DNA of 64,000 bases from Punica granatum (taxonomy: Eukaryota > Streptophyta > Magnoliopsida > Myrtales > Lythraceae), in NCBI RefSeq assembly GCF_007655135.1, contig NC_045129.1, positions 5,580,001 to 5,644,000 of the forward strand, read 5' to 3'. The position numbers and the translations under genes are program-made. The notes beneath the pieces are model-generated. The model saw only the letters and a program-made list of their open reading frames with translations, made no database searches and was not told the DNA's origin. This document shows positions 47,557 through 61,018 of this stretch, piece by piece; the first letter of the stretch is position 1; each line of letters opens with the position of its first letter.

Positions 47557-49547
47557 ATGAGAGCGAGATTGGTGGTGTTCCCGGTCAAAGGGAGGAACTG
47601 GTGCTTCAGCAGGTCTGTCGACACGTCCTCCTCAGCTGCCGCCGACTCCGCCTCTGCTCACACTCCGTCTGGCCTGAGGGAGCTCTGTACTAAGATTTCC
47701 AACAACTCCGATCCCAAGCAATCCAATGCCGAGCTCCTCATCGACTTCGTCTCCAATAAGGTTCCCACTGATTTACCATTCCTTCGCTCGCGGAATAAAC
47801 CTTATCTATGTGTTGATGGATGGAGATGAGACTATCTTGAATGAAAAGTCTCATGATTCGGAACATGCCATTCTTGCATTTTCTTTTCTGGTCCGTGTAG
47901 ATGAATAGAGCTTGGATGGGTTTGGAGAAGGCACCTGAGGGGACTTTCAAGAACAAGATTCACGGGTATCCGATATTAAGAGATTCTTTTGCTGCTTGCT
48001 CTTTATTTGATACGGGTTGTATGCGTAAATGGTCTTGAATTTTAGGTTGGGGTTGCGGCTTTTGGCGCGGGTCAAACCATCGGAAATGTTCTTAAAATCC
48101 ATAACTAAGGAGGTTTCAAGTGTTGAGATCACCTACCCACCAAGGTCGAGTCCTTCTCTACATTGATATGTTTGAGGAAGTGGAGTCAATTGCCTGACCT
48201 CAACGCAGCTCACTCGGCGAGCGGGGGAATTGTTCATTTTGTTCAGTCTTGGAAGAATGTTGGTCAGTTAATTTAGATATGTCTTGTTCTCTCCGGGTAC
48301 TCTAACCGTTTTGCTGTCTCTGCAGCTTAAATGCAAGGCTTGTACGCCGAAGGTTGCGACATGTGGCCAAGAGGTAGCATCTCTTCTCTCTTTTTTCTTC
48401 TTTCATTTTAACCCTCTGGAATTTGGTATAGCTTCAAAATTATCAAACCGAAATGATTTTGTGTTTGTACTGAGCTCTGTATGGTCTTGAAGTTGGACTT
48501 TTATGTTTACTCTTAGGTCTTGATAGATGGGGAGAGTGGCCATATTTGCAGACTTTAACGTTCACATTAAACTGGAATTAGCTAATTTGATGATAAATGC
48601 GTAAATTATGATGAAAGCATGGCACGATGAAGAGATCATATCATCACTATTGGACCTTGTATTCATTTATACTGATTTTTTCTTTTTGAAAATGCTTATA
48701 TTCATTCATACTGATTTTGTTGGTCAGGGGAACTATTATCCACAGGAAATACTTCTACGGTTCGGTTTCTTTGCTTCCGCTGACAACTGCATTTACTGTA
48801 CGTATGTATTTGATTTACGATTCAACTCCTATCTTATATCTTCATTTTGTGTCACATGACTTGATTCTGATAGTGAAAAGCGTAACACTCATTTTTTTAT
48901 TTTGCTTTATTTGTTTTTCAGGTTTTACCTCTGCCTAACATCCCATTCTTTTGGATTCTATTCCGTACTTATTCTCACTGGCGTGCTCTACAGGTGCTTA
49001 TGCTTTGCAATGTTTTTCACTTGCCTAGGAGGAGCCGGGCATCGCATGTCATGCAGTAATCGATTTTACCAGCATATATCATATCATAAAAATGAAAAAA
49101 AACTCCTTTTGTTGATCATATAGCTGTATAACATCTATGCATTCCAATTCTTGTGATGTGATTGATGTTCAGGGAAGCGAGAAGCTCCTTGAACTTGTGT
49201 CAGATTCTTCTGCTGCGAATGTAAATGAAGGGGAACACGAGCATGATAAGCTTAAGGATGCAATCCCCGATCGCTTTGTTTCATCTACATGGGTAAGCTT
49301 TGATTCTTTTGCAACCTATCCATCTTTTCTTCGTGGTACATTAGCTATAGTCTTCGGAAGATCTACCTTATCTGAAAATTCACTTCGATAAATTATGTTA
49401 TAGGTACTGCAGCCATCAGAGCAACTCGAGGGACTAATTCAGCATGACGATGGAGACGATGGTCTTAGTAAATCAACAATATCAACGATCTGCAAGACTT
49501 TCAATTTGAATGCTATTGATGCCTTGAAGTACAGAAATTCGATGTAG
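47557..49547 (+). CDS. Mitochondrial K+/H+ exchange-related protein (Mit_KHE1 family), 8 exons
   Basis: Exons are 47557-47760, 47901-47965, 48046-48144, 48326-48373, 48728-48797, 48922-48993, 49173-49292 and 49404-49547. They give 273 residues, all in phase with GT-AG borders. The N-terminus (MRARLVVFPVKGRNWCFS) is basic. The family core runs from the Lys/Arg helix through FLKSITKEVSSVEITYPPSL (about 105-124) and ARLVRRRLRHVAKRGTIIHR. A hydrophobic membrane hairpin follows (SVSLLPLTTAFTVLPLPNIP, then FFWILFRTYSHWRALQG, about 149-187). The acidic tail includes DDGDDGLSK. Yeast relatives take part in mitochondrial K+/H+ exchange and volume control at the inner membrane. The same role in plants is inferred. 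No separate cleavable presequence is obvious beyond the basic N-terminus. Confidence 0.88.
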
Positions 49548-49947
49548 CTACCGATACGATATCCTTCTTCTTTTCCAACAACTCTGTAGAAATTTGTTGG
49601 CATTTTCAGAGAAAGAAATGTGATTGAATTAGTTCACCTCTTTTCTTTACTTTTAATGCGGACCTGAAGTCATTCTGAATCTGACGTAGTAACTGGCAGA
49701 TTGGTCCTAGTATTTTCTTCGTTCGCAAAATTAGGTGTTTTGGATGCTGCCGCCACCACTAACATTCCTCTAGATGCTGGACCGGACTTTGTCCGGGCTA
49801 GATCGCCAAGGCAGATGACCCTATTTTCATGTCTTTATTTATCTTATCGTAAGACTGACCTTGGTTCTCAAAAACTGCTCCAAACATTCATAAAGGTCCT
49901 TATGCTTTAGACCAAATTTGGTATAAATCGTAGAGGCCAAACTTTAA

Positions 49948-50174
49948 TGATGCGTTTGGTTTTAAAATAGAATTTTAAAATCAGAATTTGATTTTGAAAA
50001 AGAGTGGTATAAATGGGATTCACCATTTGACTTTGTATGAGTTATTTTGTTTTGTTGTGAAAAAATAGTGGTATAAATAGTGTCCACTCTTTGACTTTGG
50101 TTATTTTGTTTTGTTGTGGGTAAAATTAAGTTACAGTAAGATTTTAAAATTTTACTATGAAACCAAACAAGTCC
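49948..50174. mobile_element. Tourist-like MITE, about 227 bp, with TAA target duplication
   Basis: TAA flanks both sides (49945-49947 and 50175-50177). Ends read 'tgatgcgtttggttttaaaa' and, inverted, 'ggacttgtttggtttcatag'. The interior contains a two-copy tandem of about 60 bases ('agtggtataaat...ttattttgttttgttgtg'). Terminal sequence and internal duplication match the element at 41904-42097, so both belong to one PIF/Harbinger-like MITE family. Confidence 0.7.
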
Positions 50175-50179
50175 TAAGC

Positions 50180-51190
50180 GAACGAGGCTTTACACATGAT
50201 GGTGGTAGCCAATCGCTTATCCAAATCATGTCCATCTAGTCGAATCTTCACAGAATGCGTAAGTTTTGCATTTTGACTGTTGATTAGAGAATAAAGATTT
50301 TTTTTTATTACAAGGGAGTCCAACTGAGTAACAAACTCGGAACTTTTTGGTGACCAACCAAGAATAAAGGTATGCGCTAATGCGCTACGCTCTCTTCTAA
50401 TGATAATGATGAATTATTAAGTATGGCCTCTCAATTAGGTGACGAGGAGGTCTTTGTCGCTAACCCATAACTAGATGTTAACGCATACGGGAATTTGGCG
50501 TAAATATGATTTGACTTTATATTCTCCAAAGTTATCATAATATCAATAATTAAAAAAATGCATAAACATTATGATATATATATACACACACAAAAATATA
50601 TATTCATATGTAGAGAGAGGGTCTGGTGAATTGGCCGGAAAGAATGGAGAGATTTTAGAAGAAACACATGTGGTCGACAAAATTAACTTTATATGCTTAA
50701 TTTGTGAAAAATAGTTTTATTTATAGGAATTCTAGTATGAAGACAATTAAAGTGTACGAAGAACATTTTATACCTCGAGATGCCTTTTCAAGTTCTTGAG
50801 TAATATTTTTTTTCAATAAAACTTTTTAATTTGTGTACAAATGACTTGGACCAATAATATCTAATTCATTGATTTTAGTCCAATTAAAAAAAATTATGAT
50901 CAAATACATTTAACCAAATACACAATTCTCATTTGAAGAATTAATTTTTCCGAACAACTTAGAAGACAATTAACCGCAATCTGAGAGTCTTCAAAAAATG
51001 AGTTTTCATAAGTGATTGTCGGCTTTTATATATTATAATAGATAGATTGATACCGCCCACGCCCTAGTAATTTTCAGGTGGAGGTATGGGTGGGACAGAT
51101 TCAAAAAGTGTGGGGGAGAAATTGAAATTTCAAAAGTAAATGGTCTTAACGTGGAAACAATGTAGACGATAGGGACTGAAAAGGGACAAG
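50180..51190. other. Intergenic DNA between the KHE-like and TTC27-like genes
   Basis: AT-rich sequence without coding potential. From about 51190 a C/T-rich stretch suggests the transcribed 5' region of the TTC27-like gene. Confidence 0.5.
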
Positions 51191-51709
51191 CATCAAACTT
51201 TGAGGGGCAGATTGAATCGACTTTCCTCTTTCCCGGGTACTCTCTAGCTCTGCCGCTCCTGCTTCACCGCCCGCCACCGCCAGAAGCTTTCTCTCTGCTC
51301 CACGGTCTCTCTCCATAGCCATCCTCACAGTCGTGTTTATTCTCCCTCTTCCATCCCTCTTCGACTCCATTGAACAGTATCAGCTACCGGGAGGAGCTCA
51401 AGGTCAAGTCTTTTGGGGAATCAACTTCCCGAGCTGTCCTCCAATTTCAGACAGGTTCTTGCTGAACTTTTTCCATCAAAGTTTGGATTTTTCTTGAATT
51501 AATGAGTCTTTTGGAATGCTTAAGGAATTGGGTCATTGTTGGTTCTTGCCGAGGTTAAATGTTCTTCGTGTTCTTATCGAGTTTTAAGAGTTCTTAAGGG
51601 GTTTTGGCTTTCTGCTTCTGTCCTGTTTCAAGCTCCAATTTTTTTTTTCCCCTGTTATAATTGTATTTGCTGCATTCTGTTGATCCTTAGTAACTGCAGA
51701 CTAATCCCT

Positions 51710-54700
51710 ATGTCGGTTTCGGAATCTTTACGAGATGAACTAGAGTTCCTCCGAGGATACGAGCTTCGTCTTCTTCGTTGCACGTTTCCTCCGCAGCCTT
51801 CCGATGCTCAGGATGATTCCCCGCTTTCGTGTCAAAATCAGCATATCCATGTCCTGATTGATCAACTCCTGAATTCCATCGAGGCTGGGAACTACCAAGG
51901 GGCTCTTACCTCTGATGGGGTCCGTCAAGCCTTTGGGCTCTCCGCCACTGGCTGGGCCGACTCCGTAGATTCTGCGGACAATGTCTACTCTGAGTTGCAA
52001 GAACGAGTTGAGCGGTTTTTGGTGCATGATTCTGCAGATGAAGTGGACAGGGTTCACAGGGCAATTCTTGTAATGTCTGTGGCAATAGCAGCACTTTTTG
52101 AGTTCAGTCAGTGTAACATGACCGGGTCAGTTTTAGTATTTACTTCCTGGCTCTTTGAATTGTAGCAGCAGGGATTCATCGGCATCGTTCAACGAAAATG
52201 ATTTTACTTTTCTGAGGCTGCATTTTTATCGTTCAGACCTTTGAAGGAGCTGCCTAGGTGTCCTCTGCCGTCAGAAGCTGGAAACAAGAACAATGAATAC
52301 AGGGAATGGGACAACTGGGCATGCAATCAGCTCATGTCTGCGGGATCTGATTTGCTTGGAAAGTTCTGTCATCTCCAGGTATTAAAGTTTTTAATTTTAT
52401 CCTCATTGGTAGAGTATTTTCTCATTGGACATGTAGGTATTACAGTTGTGTAGCTTTCATGATTGTTTAATATTTTTATTAATTAGTGTAGGACTTGATA
52501 ATGAGTCTCACCATTTTCTTTTTTGATCAATAATGAAAAAGTTTTTAATCTTGGTGGCACCAAGGAGTTGTGACCAATTTCTGTGAGGATGTAAAAGAAG
52601 TATCTTGTGTTGAAAAAACCACTGATCAATTAAGAAAGATTTGGCCTGAAAGAAATTTGAGAATAATACCTTCACTATACAATCTAGTCTGAAATTGCAG
52701 AATTTCAAAACTGAAAGCTTTCAACTACTTTAGTAGAATATCGGCAGCTGGATCAGAATCCTCTTCTGAACAGCTTTCTAAGCCTTAAGTAGAGTTTTAG
52801 AATTGAGATGATGATTTTATTCGTAGCGTTGATTTGGTAGGTTCATGTACCTCAGCTGGTCTTAGATAACTGTCGCACTTTACTTGGATCATGCTTCATA
52901 CGATTGGATAGGAATAGGATAAAATGGAATGTCCTACAAAATGCCCAGTTTATATGGTATTTTGTTGCAAATAATTTCCATTACTTCGCACTAAATGTGT
53001 CATGATATCAGATGGATTCTGTTATTTTCTAGATATCAATTCCTTACAAGCATTTGATTTTTTTACAACTTGTGGATCATTTCCCTAGTGTGAGTTTATT
53101 ATTTTTTAATTATTTTGAAGACTTCATTCAGAGGCAAATTAAGCAATATTTTGTATAGGAATCGTTGCAATTTTGAATCATGGTTTTGCGAAACATGTTT
53201 GTATAATGATTTTCTCTCTCTTATTCTGTTTTTTTTTTTTGGTTCTTATTTATTCATTATGTGACTGGTCTTTGAGTTCTTCAGATAACTATTATAATGT
53301 CATAGTTGTTTTAGGTTAATTTTGTAAGATAGTTTTTTCCTAATTAAATTAAATGTTGTCCTAGACAATTTACTTTTGCATACGGTAAGGGCCTTCCAGT
53401 TACACTTCACATACTGTACGTGTAATTACTTTTGGTTTTTTGCTTTTTATTCGTATTTCTTCGTACTTGGGATTCAAAAAACCAGTTTCAGGTCAATATA
53501 CAAATGGTATTCTTAAATGTTCGTCACTAATTGATACAACAAAGTCTAGTAGTTTCTAGTTCTAAACAATTCTGCTGACTCAAAGTTGCTTTCTTTTTGC
53601 CAGTATATAGTTTATGCTAAGATATTGCTTATGAAGATAAGAGACTTGTTATCTCAAGGACACATCTCTTCATCAGATTCACTTCAAAGCATATCGTGGT
53701 GGTTGGCTAGAGTCATACTCCTACAGCAGAGGATAATGGATGAGCGCTCTTCTTTTTTATTTGATTTATTGCAAGTATTTATGGGTGAAAGCTTGTATAA
53801 TTTTGGCACTCTAGAGAGAGTATCGAGTTATTGGGGTTCCAAGCTGTTTAAGGAAGAGATCTCAGCAATTGTATCAATGGTCCATCTAGAAGCAGGTATA
53901 GGAGAATATACTTATGGAAGAACTGACTCTTGTAGGTGAGTTATGTGCTGCTATATATTGTCATTCTTTATGATCAAAGTAGTATGGATGTTTGTTCTGT
54001 TTCTGTTATGTACTTTCTCGTGTTGCAACTAATATTATTCGTGTATAAATTCCACAGCAGCAAAGCTATTTTTCTTAAGGTCTTTTAGTGGAGATTATCA
54101 GTGATTTCAGCATTATAGTATTTGTAGAGTTAATTCTTGTGATGACTTCTGTATTTGATTTGTTTAATGAGATCTCTTTTTTGATAAAAGGAAAAAGTTC
54201 GATTCAGCTGAAATGGCTGCTGGACTTCAGCTCTCTGTTACAGGGGTTCTAGGCTTCCGAACTGCAAATCAGGTGAATAATTTTAAGTTTGCTCTTTGTG
54301 ACTGTTGTTATCAAGTCTCTTATGAAAGTTACATTGATGATGAGATTACGGGCCCTGTTTTAGGTGGAAGCCAAGGCACAGAGGGTACTCAATACAAATG
54401 GAAGCTTATCAGATAATATTGATGAATCGATCTCGATGAACCCTAAGATCACAAGTAATGGTTCAAGCATTGCTGAAAACAATATTCAACCGCTTCATGA
54501 GGCATCAGACATATTGATGACTCCAAAATTGTTGGATAAGAATGAAAATGCTAAAAGCATACCGCATGACGTTAACGATGGTCGGACCAGGCCTAGGTCT
54601 TTAGAATCAATTCAACAGGCTGTTGTCCTGGCAAAATGCCTTCTAATTGAGAAGAGCTCTCGACAAGATGACCTGCAGAGTAAGTCTGTTATATGAGATT

Positions 54701-57700
54701 CAGTTTTAATTTCTCTTTGATGAATAATGCTACCTCCTTGTAGCTACTAAATGATGCATCTCTTTCTTAACAAGCCTCTAGTTGGCAGAAATTAATTCTT
54801 GAAAGCTTGATTCTCTGCCTCCAAAGGGTCTATGTGATTCTTCTCTTTGGGATACTGCAGCAGGAACATGAAGACTTCATACATATGAATCTACTGGGTC
54901 ATTCTCTTTCTAAATTCACTCTTATGCCTTTTTGCAGGGTGGGATATGGCTCCATACATCGAGGCAATTGATTCTCAGCAATCTGTGTACTTTGCTGTAA
55001 GTATAAAGTTACCCAATGGCATATTTTCTTGTGGTTCTGCTTGCATCTTTTCATGAATCCTACTTTCTGTCACACATCACACTGTAATTAGTTTAAATTG
55101 ATCTTTCATGTGAAGATGGAGGTGATGATATTTTTTCCATTATAATACTTGTATGACTGCCTTTGATGGGATTAGTACTGGTTGTGGTCCAGTGGTTTTA
55201 AAACAAAAGTGATTCATTTCAAATCTACTTAAATAATGTTATTTTGGCATGTCTCTCATTAGGAATTTAATTCATCTTATTTGAAGGGAGTGCCACCAGA
55301 TTTGTGTTAATTTATCCAGAATGATACGAGTATAGTCATGTGGTTCTTTAAACCATAACCATTTACCACTATTTCAGATCCAGTCCTTCTGTGACATATT
55401 GCGTATCCGGTGGGAGTCAACTCGTAACCGCACAAAGGAGCGTGCTTTATTGATGATGGATAATCTGGTATGAACATCTGTTATTAGAATTTTTTTCTTC
55501 GTTGGAATTCAAACTCGATTGCAGGCTCATGAATGGCTCAAACCTAGAAAGGATTAGAGGGACTATTCCTTACTGTAGATTTCTTTTGATTTAAGCTTAT
55601 TTGCTAGAGTGGGTAGACCTCTCAGCTAATGATGGCCTTTGAAAATTGTCAAAGCTGATTTTTCATTTTCTTTTTCCCCTTGCCTGTAAAATGGTACTCT
55701 TGTAGCTTTCATTGCTCTTTTTTTTTTAAAAAACTTTCCTCAATTACATTATATTCATGATATGTGTGATTTTTGCACTTTCTGATCATCCTATTTGTGC
55801 TCTTCTTCTTCAGTTGAATTGTCTCCACGTTGAAGTCAACCATGTCTTGCTTTTGCTCATCATGCATACTTTAAAATGTTCTGCTAATTTTAGTTGATAT
55901 ATATATATATATATATATACACATAATCATTTCTAATCTTCAGGTCATTTGTTATTGTTAGTTACAATTCCTTCTTAGGTCTAGCATATTTATTTGGACC
56001 TCAGTGCAACTGTGTCTTACTATTTCAGGTTAAGACCATCTACGAGCCTTCTCCAGATGTGGCTCAAAGAATGTTCTATAGCTTTGGGGTATATCTCCCT
56101 AGTGTTCCTGCCCTAAGGAAGTAAGACTTCAAGATTTCTGAATTATAGATAGCAATATAACTATTTGATTGTTTTGGATTTTATTTTATTTTACTCTTTT
56201 TTTTTTTTTCTTTTTTTGCTTTACATGATAGTACCGTTTGGTATTGACTATAACATTTCATACGACCCTTTCAACCTGATCATAGAAACTTTTCTTGTGA
56301 ACATTATTTCTTGATAAGATGCCTTCTGTAACTTGAATTCAGGGAATATGGTGAACTACTAGTACGCTGTGGTTTGATAGGGGAGGCAGTCAAAATTTTT
56401 GAGGAGCTAGAGTTATGGGACAGCCTCATTTTCTGCTATCGGTATGTTTGAGATTGTTGGCCATTTTGCCGTTTTGCACGGATCACTTGTTGGCTATTGT
56501 CACATATATCTATTATATGGTCGACTGATTGAATTTGCAGGTTATTGGAGAAGAAAGCAGCAGCTGTTGATCTCATTAAAACACGACTCTCTGTCACACC
56601 CAATGACCCCAGGTTATGGTATGTCTGCTAATTTCTCTGATTTGCTCTTAACACCTTTGACATTTCCATTTTAGGCCATTGTCCTTTTGTTTATCAAATT
56701 CTATGCATACCCACAGTTTGAGTCTTTGGTGCTGATTTGTGGGATTTAGGTGTTCACTGGGGGATGTTACAAATGATGATGCTTGCTACAAGAAGGCTTT
56801 GGAAGTCTCTAACAACAAATCTGCTCGAGCTATGGTAATAGACTATGGTTATTCTGTCAATTTAATCTTCAACCTATTATCTTGATTTTACTTTTGAAAA
56901 GATAAAGGTTAATATGTATGACTATTGACTGATATCGTATAATACAGAGATGCACTGAATGGAGTAGAGGTGGTCATGATTATATAATATACATATGTAT
57001 ATACCCCTTACTCTTGAGTATTGTTTCTGGTTGAATAAATTGTAGAAACCATACATTGCTAGCATTCAAGTAGCATAAGTGCCTCTGACCAGGACAATTT
57101 TGAACCCGCAAAGGATACAAATAACTAAGGAAAGAAAATTTGCGATTGTTGTAGCTGTTGTCCAGTAAATTCTCAATACTAACATTTTGCTCAAGTGAAA
57201 TTTGACTTTTTTCTTGGATTTTACTCATAGCTTGATGTAATGTAAATAGCTACTCAGCCATCCATTGATAATATGTTGCGATATTATGTGCATTATATTT
57301 CTGAAGTGAATTACCAAACTCGTCGGTGTACATCTACCATGAGATAACCATGGATAATAACTGAATCCTTTGTTGATTTTTCCCCCCCGCAGAGGTCTCT
57401 TGCCCGGAGTGCATATAACAGAGGGGAGTATGAGGAATCTATGATCCTATGGTATTCTTAATGATTGATATGTTTTGCAAGTTCACGAGTGTTTGATGCC
57501 CTATCTCTCATGTTTCATTTAGTCATGAGTGCTCTATCTTGTAATGTTTTAGGGAATCAGCCATGGCCTTGAATTCTTTGTACCCAGATGGGTGGTTCGC
57601 ACTTGGGGCCGCTGCTCTGAAGGTGATTATTTTTTCTGGTTTTGGTAATAACTAGATTTTTATGTTGCGTAGAAGTTTGCAATTGTTGTTTTATCTTGGC

Positions 57701-60026
57701 TTGATGTTCATAGGAGTTTATCTATTAATTTGATGTAGGCGAGGAATATTGAAAAGGCTGTGGATGGATTTACTCGAGCAGTTCAACTTGATCCTGAGAA
57801 TGGGGAAGCTTGGAACAATATTGCTTGCTTGTTAGCGTTTCCCACCCTGCGAGCTTTTCTTTATTATTTCAGTAACTTTTTTCTTTGACCATCAGAGTAT
57901 ATAATCTGAAGTTTTTGCCTTAGAGATATTTGGTATTATGCTTTTTATGCCGGTAATCATCTCGGGAACTCTGTCAGAGCAGCTAATTTCTCTATTTGAT
58001 AAATGTGTACTTTTTTATGACTCTGCAGGCACATGATCAAAAAGAAAAGCAAAGAGTCATTTATTGCATTCAAGGAGGCCTTGAAGTTTAAGTTCAGTTC
58101 TTTCCATCTTTTCCTTTCTCCTAAACAAACTTGTGTTATCTGTTTTTATGAAGTCAAAACAGATGTCTAAAGATATATTGGACCAACTTTGATTTTGGTG
58201 ACAGACGAAACAGCTGGCAATTGTGGGAAAACTTCAGCCAAGTTGCCTTCGACGTTGGCAATATCAGTCAGGTACTGATGATTGAAATGTAGCTTTCAAT
58301 TGCTTTGCAAGATGCTGAGAACAGAACAACTGGCCAATTCCACTGGAAAACCCGCCATGTTTTCTGGTCTAGTTCTTGCAAATGCAGGCTCAAATGCACA
58401 AGTGTAATGAACTGATGGTCAAGTCATGGACCAGCCTAAACCAGCTAGTCCTTCCAACCGAAAAGCACCCAATAAATGAACGTCGATTCAGCCTGTTCGA
58501 TGTCCAGTTGTGTCTAAAAACCTGTTGCAAGTACTAATATGTAACTTTTCTGTTCACATTAATTTATTTATATTATCTTGTTGGGTTCTTTTAGGCTATG
58601 GAAGCTGTCAAGATGGTTTTGGATATCACAAGCTGTAAAAAAGTTGATATCGACTTACTACAGAAAATCACAGAAGAGCTGGAGAAGAGGGCTGCTGATT
58701 CAGGAGACCAAAAGGAAGATGCTGATTTTCATTCAGATTCTATGGGTGAATCATGTGCTCAACCCCTGGGTGGAAAATCACGAGAAACTGAGCAGTTGGT
58801 GGAAACTCTAGGAAAAATTTTGCAGCAGGTATACTGAACTTTTTAGCACTTACGGTTCATTCGTCCTCCCATTTCTTTGTATTCTTGTTCTTTATCGTAA
58901 GAAGATATGTTACATCAAAGGTTTCGAAACCATGGACACCAAACTCCTGCCAGTTCAAGCTTGTAACAACAATTTGCTGCTTAACGCGATCTGTATCTTC
59001 ATAAGGTTCCTGCAATTTTTTGTCAGATAATTCGAAGTGGGAGCCAAGCGGATATATGGGGCTTGTATGCAAGATGGCACAAGATGAAAGGAGATCTTTC
59101 CATGTGTGCTGAAGCCCTTCTGAAGCAAGTTAGATCATATCAGGTATGTGCTTTATATGGTTGTCTCCAAACGACAATATGCAAATTTCCCCGTGCTTTA
59201 AGATGTGTAGTCCCTAGTTACTTTTCTAATTGATGTCCTGTCTTTGTTTATCCATGTATCTTTCTTGCCACTGTTGTAGTTGATTTCAGGAAATGATCTC
59301 TTTCTATTTCTCTCTCAGGGTTCTGATGTGTGGAGAGATGGAGAACGATTTAAAAGGTTCGCTCGTGTTTCTTTAGAGCTATGCAAGGTTTACATGGAAA
59401 TATCATCCTCAACAGGAAGTCGCAAGGAACTCTTTTCGGCGGAGATGCACTTAAAGAATACCGTTAAGCAGGCAAGCCGCTATACTCTTTCATGTAAACA
59501 AGTGAAGAAAGACAGCCTTACAACGCATTTACTCTGGAGAGACTTTTCATCTCTACTTTATATTAATTTCTGTAAGAAAAATAAAGGAAACGCGTTATAG
59601 ATGATTTCTGCAGATATAATTTTTGAAATTAAAAAAAAAAGTAGAAAAATGAGAGAACAATAATAAGCGGTTCTTCAAAACCTACATAAAAACAGAAAGT
59701 AAAAATCCACTCTCTCATTGGAAATTAGTTTTTATATTTGAGTTTGAGAAACATTTTTGTAAATTGTCCAAAGTTGGGAAAATTTTATGAGAGTAGTATA
59801 AACATATTCTTACTGGATGAGATCCATTGTTAGAAAATAATGCGTAGACATATTTGCATAAAATAATGGATGATGGGAATTAAAGATCATCTGTTGTCTT
59901 GGCTATTTATGCGTTTTGTCATTACTTCAGGCTGTGAACTTCACCGATACTGAAGAATTCAGGGATCTTCAGTCTTGCCTCAGCGAAGTGCAAAAGAAAC
60001 TTGAATTATGGGGTCCTGCTGCTTAA
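51710..60026 (+). CDS. TTC27: TPR protein, TTC27 orthologue, 20 exons
   Basis: Coding exons: 51710-52125, 52237-52378, 53604-53935, 54191-54272, 54364-54679, 54938-54996, 55378-55467, 56029-56120, 56343-56441, 56541-56618, 56750-56834, 57393-57451, 57553-57622, 57739-57830, 58029-58091, 58205-58271, 58595-58828, 59027-59143, 59319-59471 and 59931-60026. The total is 913 residues, close to plant and animal TTC27 lengths of about 840-900. An alpha-helical N-terminal part (MSVSESLRDELEFLRGYE) and a variable acidic loop (about 330-430) precede the TPR block (about 570-715). That block holds the conserved runs YKKALEVSNNKSARAMRSLA, YPDGWFALGAAALKARN, GEAWNNIACLHMIKKKSKES and SWQLWENFSQVAFDVGNI. 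TTC27 proteins are soluble helical-repeat scaffolds, linked to assembly or folding of large complexes in yeast and animals. That role is inherited from the family, not shown here. The last intron starts with GC rather than GT. A 5' UTR intron is likely because an AG acceptor precedes the ATG. Confidence 0.92.
55896..55919. repeat. (TA)n microsatellite in intron 7 of the TTC27-like gene
   Basis: An AT dinucleotide run of about 12 units inside the intron between 55468 and 56028. No effect on splicing is expected from its position. Confidence 0.9.
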
Positions 60027-61018
60027 TTACTTTTAACTGGCCACAAGGCATGCGACTCTGGTCACAATCGTATCATACCGAAACTGCCAGGTGTTTCAGA
60101 TGTTTCCTTTTGAAGCTTTTGATAAATTATTTGCATACTTCCTTGTGCCTTTATTTCTTGACCTAGAGGTCCGTTACCGCGCATCTTTTCTCCAATATGT
60201 AATTTGCATATTCTACTGTAGTCATATTATTTAACTACTACTCGGATGTTGGATTATTTATATCGGGGTTGTGCATGCATATTTGTGCTTTACTAACATT
60301 GCATCTAATCGCTTCATTTCAATTCTTACCATACTAGGAATTTGCTGCCGCTCGAGGAACTTGAAGATTTAGAAACGGATTGGTTCTGAATGACAGATTG
60401 GTGTGACCGGACCTACAATCTTTCAGTACCTGGCAGCATCGATGTTTTCCAATACCTGCGTAGCTGCTGTATCAGGCAGCATCGATGTTTTGGATTGGGA
60501 AATCCCTGTTCCTCAAAGTTTTGTATGTTATTGTACTATAACTGTTAATTGATCTTTTCATAGGTGAAAAGCGAAGTTACTATTACATTTGTGTTCTGCT
60601 GTCTTGTTTTGGGACATAAGGCATTCATTCAGCAACAAATTTAAAAGGTCAACTGAACAAACCATAAATTGGTAAAAAGTGTTTCAGATTATGGTTTGCT
60701 GTGTATTAATCAAATCATCTCACCAACCAAAATTAAAATTAGAAAAAAAATAAAAGAAAAGGAGCAAATGAAAAATACAGGGAAGCAAAGAAACAAGAAC
60801 TAGCTCACCGATGTATAAGATATTAACAAGCAGTGTACCAAGCTGATCTTCATCTCATATAGTACAGCCAACAGTGAAGGTAAAGGTGGAGAGAGCGAAA
60901 ATAAATAAATGGGACCGTGCTTAATGTTTTGATGACGAACTTCTCCAAGGCTCCTTGAATCTTCATCATGAGATAAGACTGACAGTCGGATTCCATAGCC
61001 ACAGATAGCGGTGATCTT
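60027..61018. other. 3' flanks of two convergent genes
   Basis: The TTC27-like gene (plus strand) and the SRF-like gene (minus strand) point toward each other. This interval holds their 3' UTRs and spacer. A short repeat, 'ggcagcatcgatgtttt', occurs twice at about 60432 and 60476. No additional gene is supported. Confidence 0.6.

Noticed and set aside
59472..59600. Read-through of TTC27 exon 19 into downstream sequence
   Set aside because: The in-frame join to exon 20 through a GC-AG intron yields the expected C-terminus; the extension has no similarity to the family.
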